DNA of 8,486 bases from an uncultured Eubacteriales bacterium (GTDB lineage Bacteria; Bacillota_A; Clostridia; Saccharofermentanales; Saccharofermentanaceae): contig OMQY01000183.1 of assembly GCA_900313405.1 (NCBI GenBank), positions 1 through 8,486 of the forward strand, written 5' to 3'. The notes under the pieces are model-generated. The model saw nothing but the letters and a program-made list of their open reading frames with translations. It searched no databases and was not told the origin of the DNA. Both the position numbers and the translations under genes were made by a program. Every line of letters begins with the position of its first letter. Position 1 is the stretch's first letter. This document shows, piece after piece, positions 7,176-8,486 of this stretch.

Positions 7176-8486
7176 ATGCTACGACGTATCACATCCATAG
7201 TACTGACCATGGCTATGGCAGGAACATATTCCGGCGCTTTTCTGCCGGGAGCGGACAGCGGTGCCGGATCTCATGATAAGAAGACGGAACCGGGTGATGA
7301 TACTGCGGTCGTAAGCGCCGAAGACCCGTGGTACGAGCTCGACGACCTGATCCTGTTCGGGGAACATGATATGTCAAGCTATGACAAAGTGAACTTTGCT
7401 CCGGCAGGGAAAGTAACTGACGGCTATGCATTCACGGTAAGCGGAAGACGGATTCCCGATGCAGACACTGATCGCTACTCCGGAGATTTTGTATATTCCG
7501 ATTATCTGTTCAGTGAGATATTCACATACTCGACTAACGGCGACATCGTAAGCATAAGCGATGCCGGGAACTCTGCCGGTTGGGAACAGGTCGTAAGCCC
7601 GGAGGTATCTGACAGCGAATTATTCTTTTCATTGGATGACGGGTCATTCACTTACTATATCGGAGTTGAAGTCAACGAAGACAGGACGGCTGATATCGTT
7701 CTTTACAGTATCGGTGTTCCTGTCGAAGCTGATGAACAGACTGATGACGAATCGGAGAATGAAGAGGGCATGATCCGGGTTGTCCTCGGTCATGTCGACA
7801 GCGTAGTCCGTACCGTTAACGGACTCAGTTCTGCCGGTAAGATTCCTGTGACGGCGGCTTATCTCTACAACGGAGATATCTACGTTGAGTCTGTAGCCGG
7901 AAAGATGGTTTACGACACGGAGACCGGTGAGATAAAAAGGATAGAGTGTGACGGCAATGTCACGGCCATCAATGGTACAGGCATCTATGCCGTGACGGAA
8001 GAGGGGATATTTAAGTACGATATACGTAACGGCAGGATGACTTCTGAAGTCGATTGGAATGATTGCGATATCTGTATCAACGATGCTGCCCGTCTTTATG
8101 TCGTAGATGTCACTTCAGACGGGATCATTCTTGCCGGAACTGATAAGGGAGCAGCATTGACGCTCTTTACACTGACCCTCTCAGACAGTAATCCCAACGA
8201 GGGTAAGACGGTCCTGACGCTTGCATCTGCCGACGGGACTTCGGATGCGGTCATGAACGAAGCGATCTATCAGTTTAATTCATCAGATAATGGAGCATAT
8301 GTGCGTTTGGTCCGGTCCGGTGATGAGACGGTCGATCTGATGACAGAGACTTACGGAAATGATGAGGTATTGTCCGGAGAAGAATTCACCGATGTCAGGG
8401 GGCTATGTGATGAAGATGCCGTTCGTGATATCATGATCAGCTTTAATGATGAGATATATAGTCTCCCGCTCGCGATAAGTGTCGAA
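7176..8486 (+). CDS. Secreted protein: beta-rich N-terminal region plus degenerate solute-binding domain (paralogue 3, partial), without lipobox cysteine
   Basis: The first 437 residues are present and the frame is open to the right edge. A signal peptide is clear (MLRR, then a hydrophobic core to about 23), but where paralogues 1 and 2 have SGC this protein reads LPGA (23-26), and no cysteine follows nearby. It would be freely secreted or kept as a membrane anchor rather than lipidated. DPWY (50-53) and SNPNEGKT (338-345) match KWY and SNPNSGKT of paralogue 2, so these two are closest relatives. Residues about 60-330 hold strand-turn repeats (GIYAVTEEGIFKYDI, GKMVYDTETGEIKRI) like propeller blades. 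In the solute-binding part the span from the junction to IYSLPL (427-432) is about 40 residues shorter than in paralogue 2, and the LMAGDGPDIL motif is missing apart from TVDLM. It has its own promoter after a terminator. The ligand is unknown. Confidence 0.82.
   Translation, partial: MLRRITSIVLTMAMAGTYSGAFLPGADSGAGSHDKKTEPGDDTAVVSAEDPWYELDDLILFGEHDMSSYDKVNFAPAGKVTDGYAFTVSGRRIPDADTDRYSGDFVYSDYLFSEIFTYSTNGDIVSISDAGNSAGWEQVVSPEVSDSELFFSLDDGSFTYYIGVEVNEDRTADIVLYSIGVPVEADEQTDDESENEEGMIRVVLGHVDSVVRTVNGLSSAGKIPVTAAYLYNGDIYVESVAGKMVYDTETGEIKRIECDGNVTAINGTGIYAVTEEGIFKYDIRNGRMTSEVDWNDCDICINDAARLYVVDVTSDGIILAGTDKGAALTLFTLTLSDSNPNEGKTVLTLASADGTSDAVMNEAIYQFNSSDNGAYVRLVRSGDETVDLMTETYGNDEVLSGEEFTDVRGLCDEDAVRDIMISFNDEIYSLPLAISVE

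Noticed and set aside
7179..7431. Two minus-strand open frames at the start of paralogue 3
   Set aside because: They are antisense to a plus-strand gene with promoter, signal peptide and clear paralogues.
1..8486. Search for tRNA, rRNA, CRISPR arrays and insertion sequences
   Set aside because: No cloverleaf, regular spaced repeats, transposase or terminal inverted repeats were seen by eye.

Overview
The window looks like part of a chromosome from an anaerobic, Gram-positive Clostridia-type bacterium. Three things suggest this: moderate base composition, strong AGGAGG-type ribosome binding sites, and very large, Asp/Tyr-rich lipoproteins that end in ABC-type solute-binding domains. I cannot name the species.

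Layout: (1) Positions 1-630, minus strand: the N-terminal 210 residues of a D-2-hydroxyacid dehydrogenase of the glycerate dehydrogenase (HprA) type, running off the left edge. (2) Positions 631-797: a divergent promoter region. It holds an extended -10 promoter for each direction and an 11-bp perfect inverted repeat that sits over the start site and the ribosome binding site of the dehydrogenase. (3) Positions 798-1856, plus strand: a lone CbiG-like protein (cobalt-precorrin-5A hydrolase family) in which the two family signature motifs are changed. (4) Positions 1947-4457 and 4523-6991: two very large solute-binding lipoproteins (836 and 822 residues), each with a roughly 340-400 residue beta-rich N-terminal region that may be a propeller, followed by a solute-binding fold. 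A strong intrinsic terminator at 7021-7054 follows the second. (5) Positions 7176-8486: a third paralogue with its own promoter, cut by the right edge. It has lost the lipobox cysteine and has a shortened solute-binding core.

The CbiG-like gene and the first two binding-protein genes have the same direction, gaps of 90 and 65 bp, and no visible terminator between them, so they may form one transcription unit from about 758 to the terminator at about 7050. No permease, ATPase or other cobalamin gene is present, so the ligand of the binding proteins and the job of the CbiG-like protein cannot be read from context. The most distinctive feature is the tandem family of propeller/binding-protein fusions, which appears to be diverging in both membrane anchoring and binding core.
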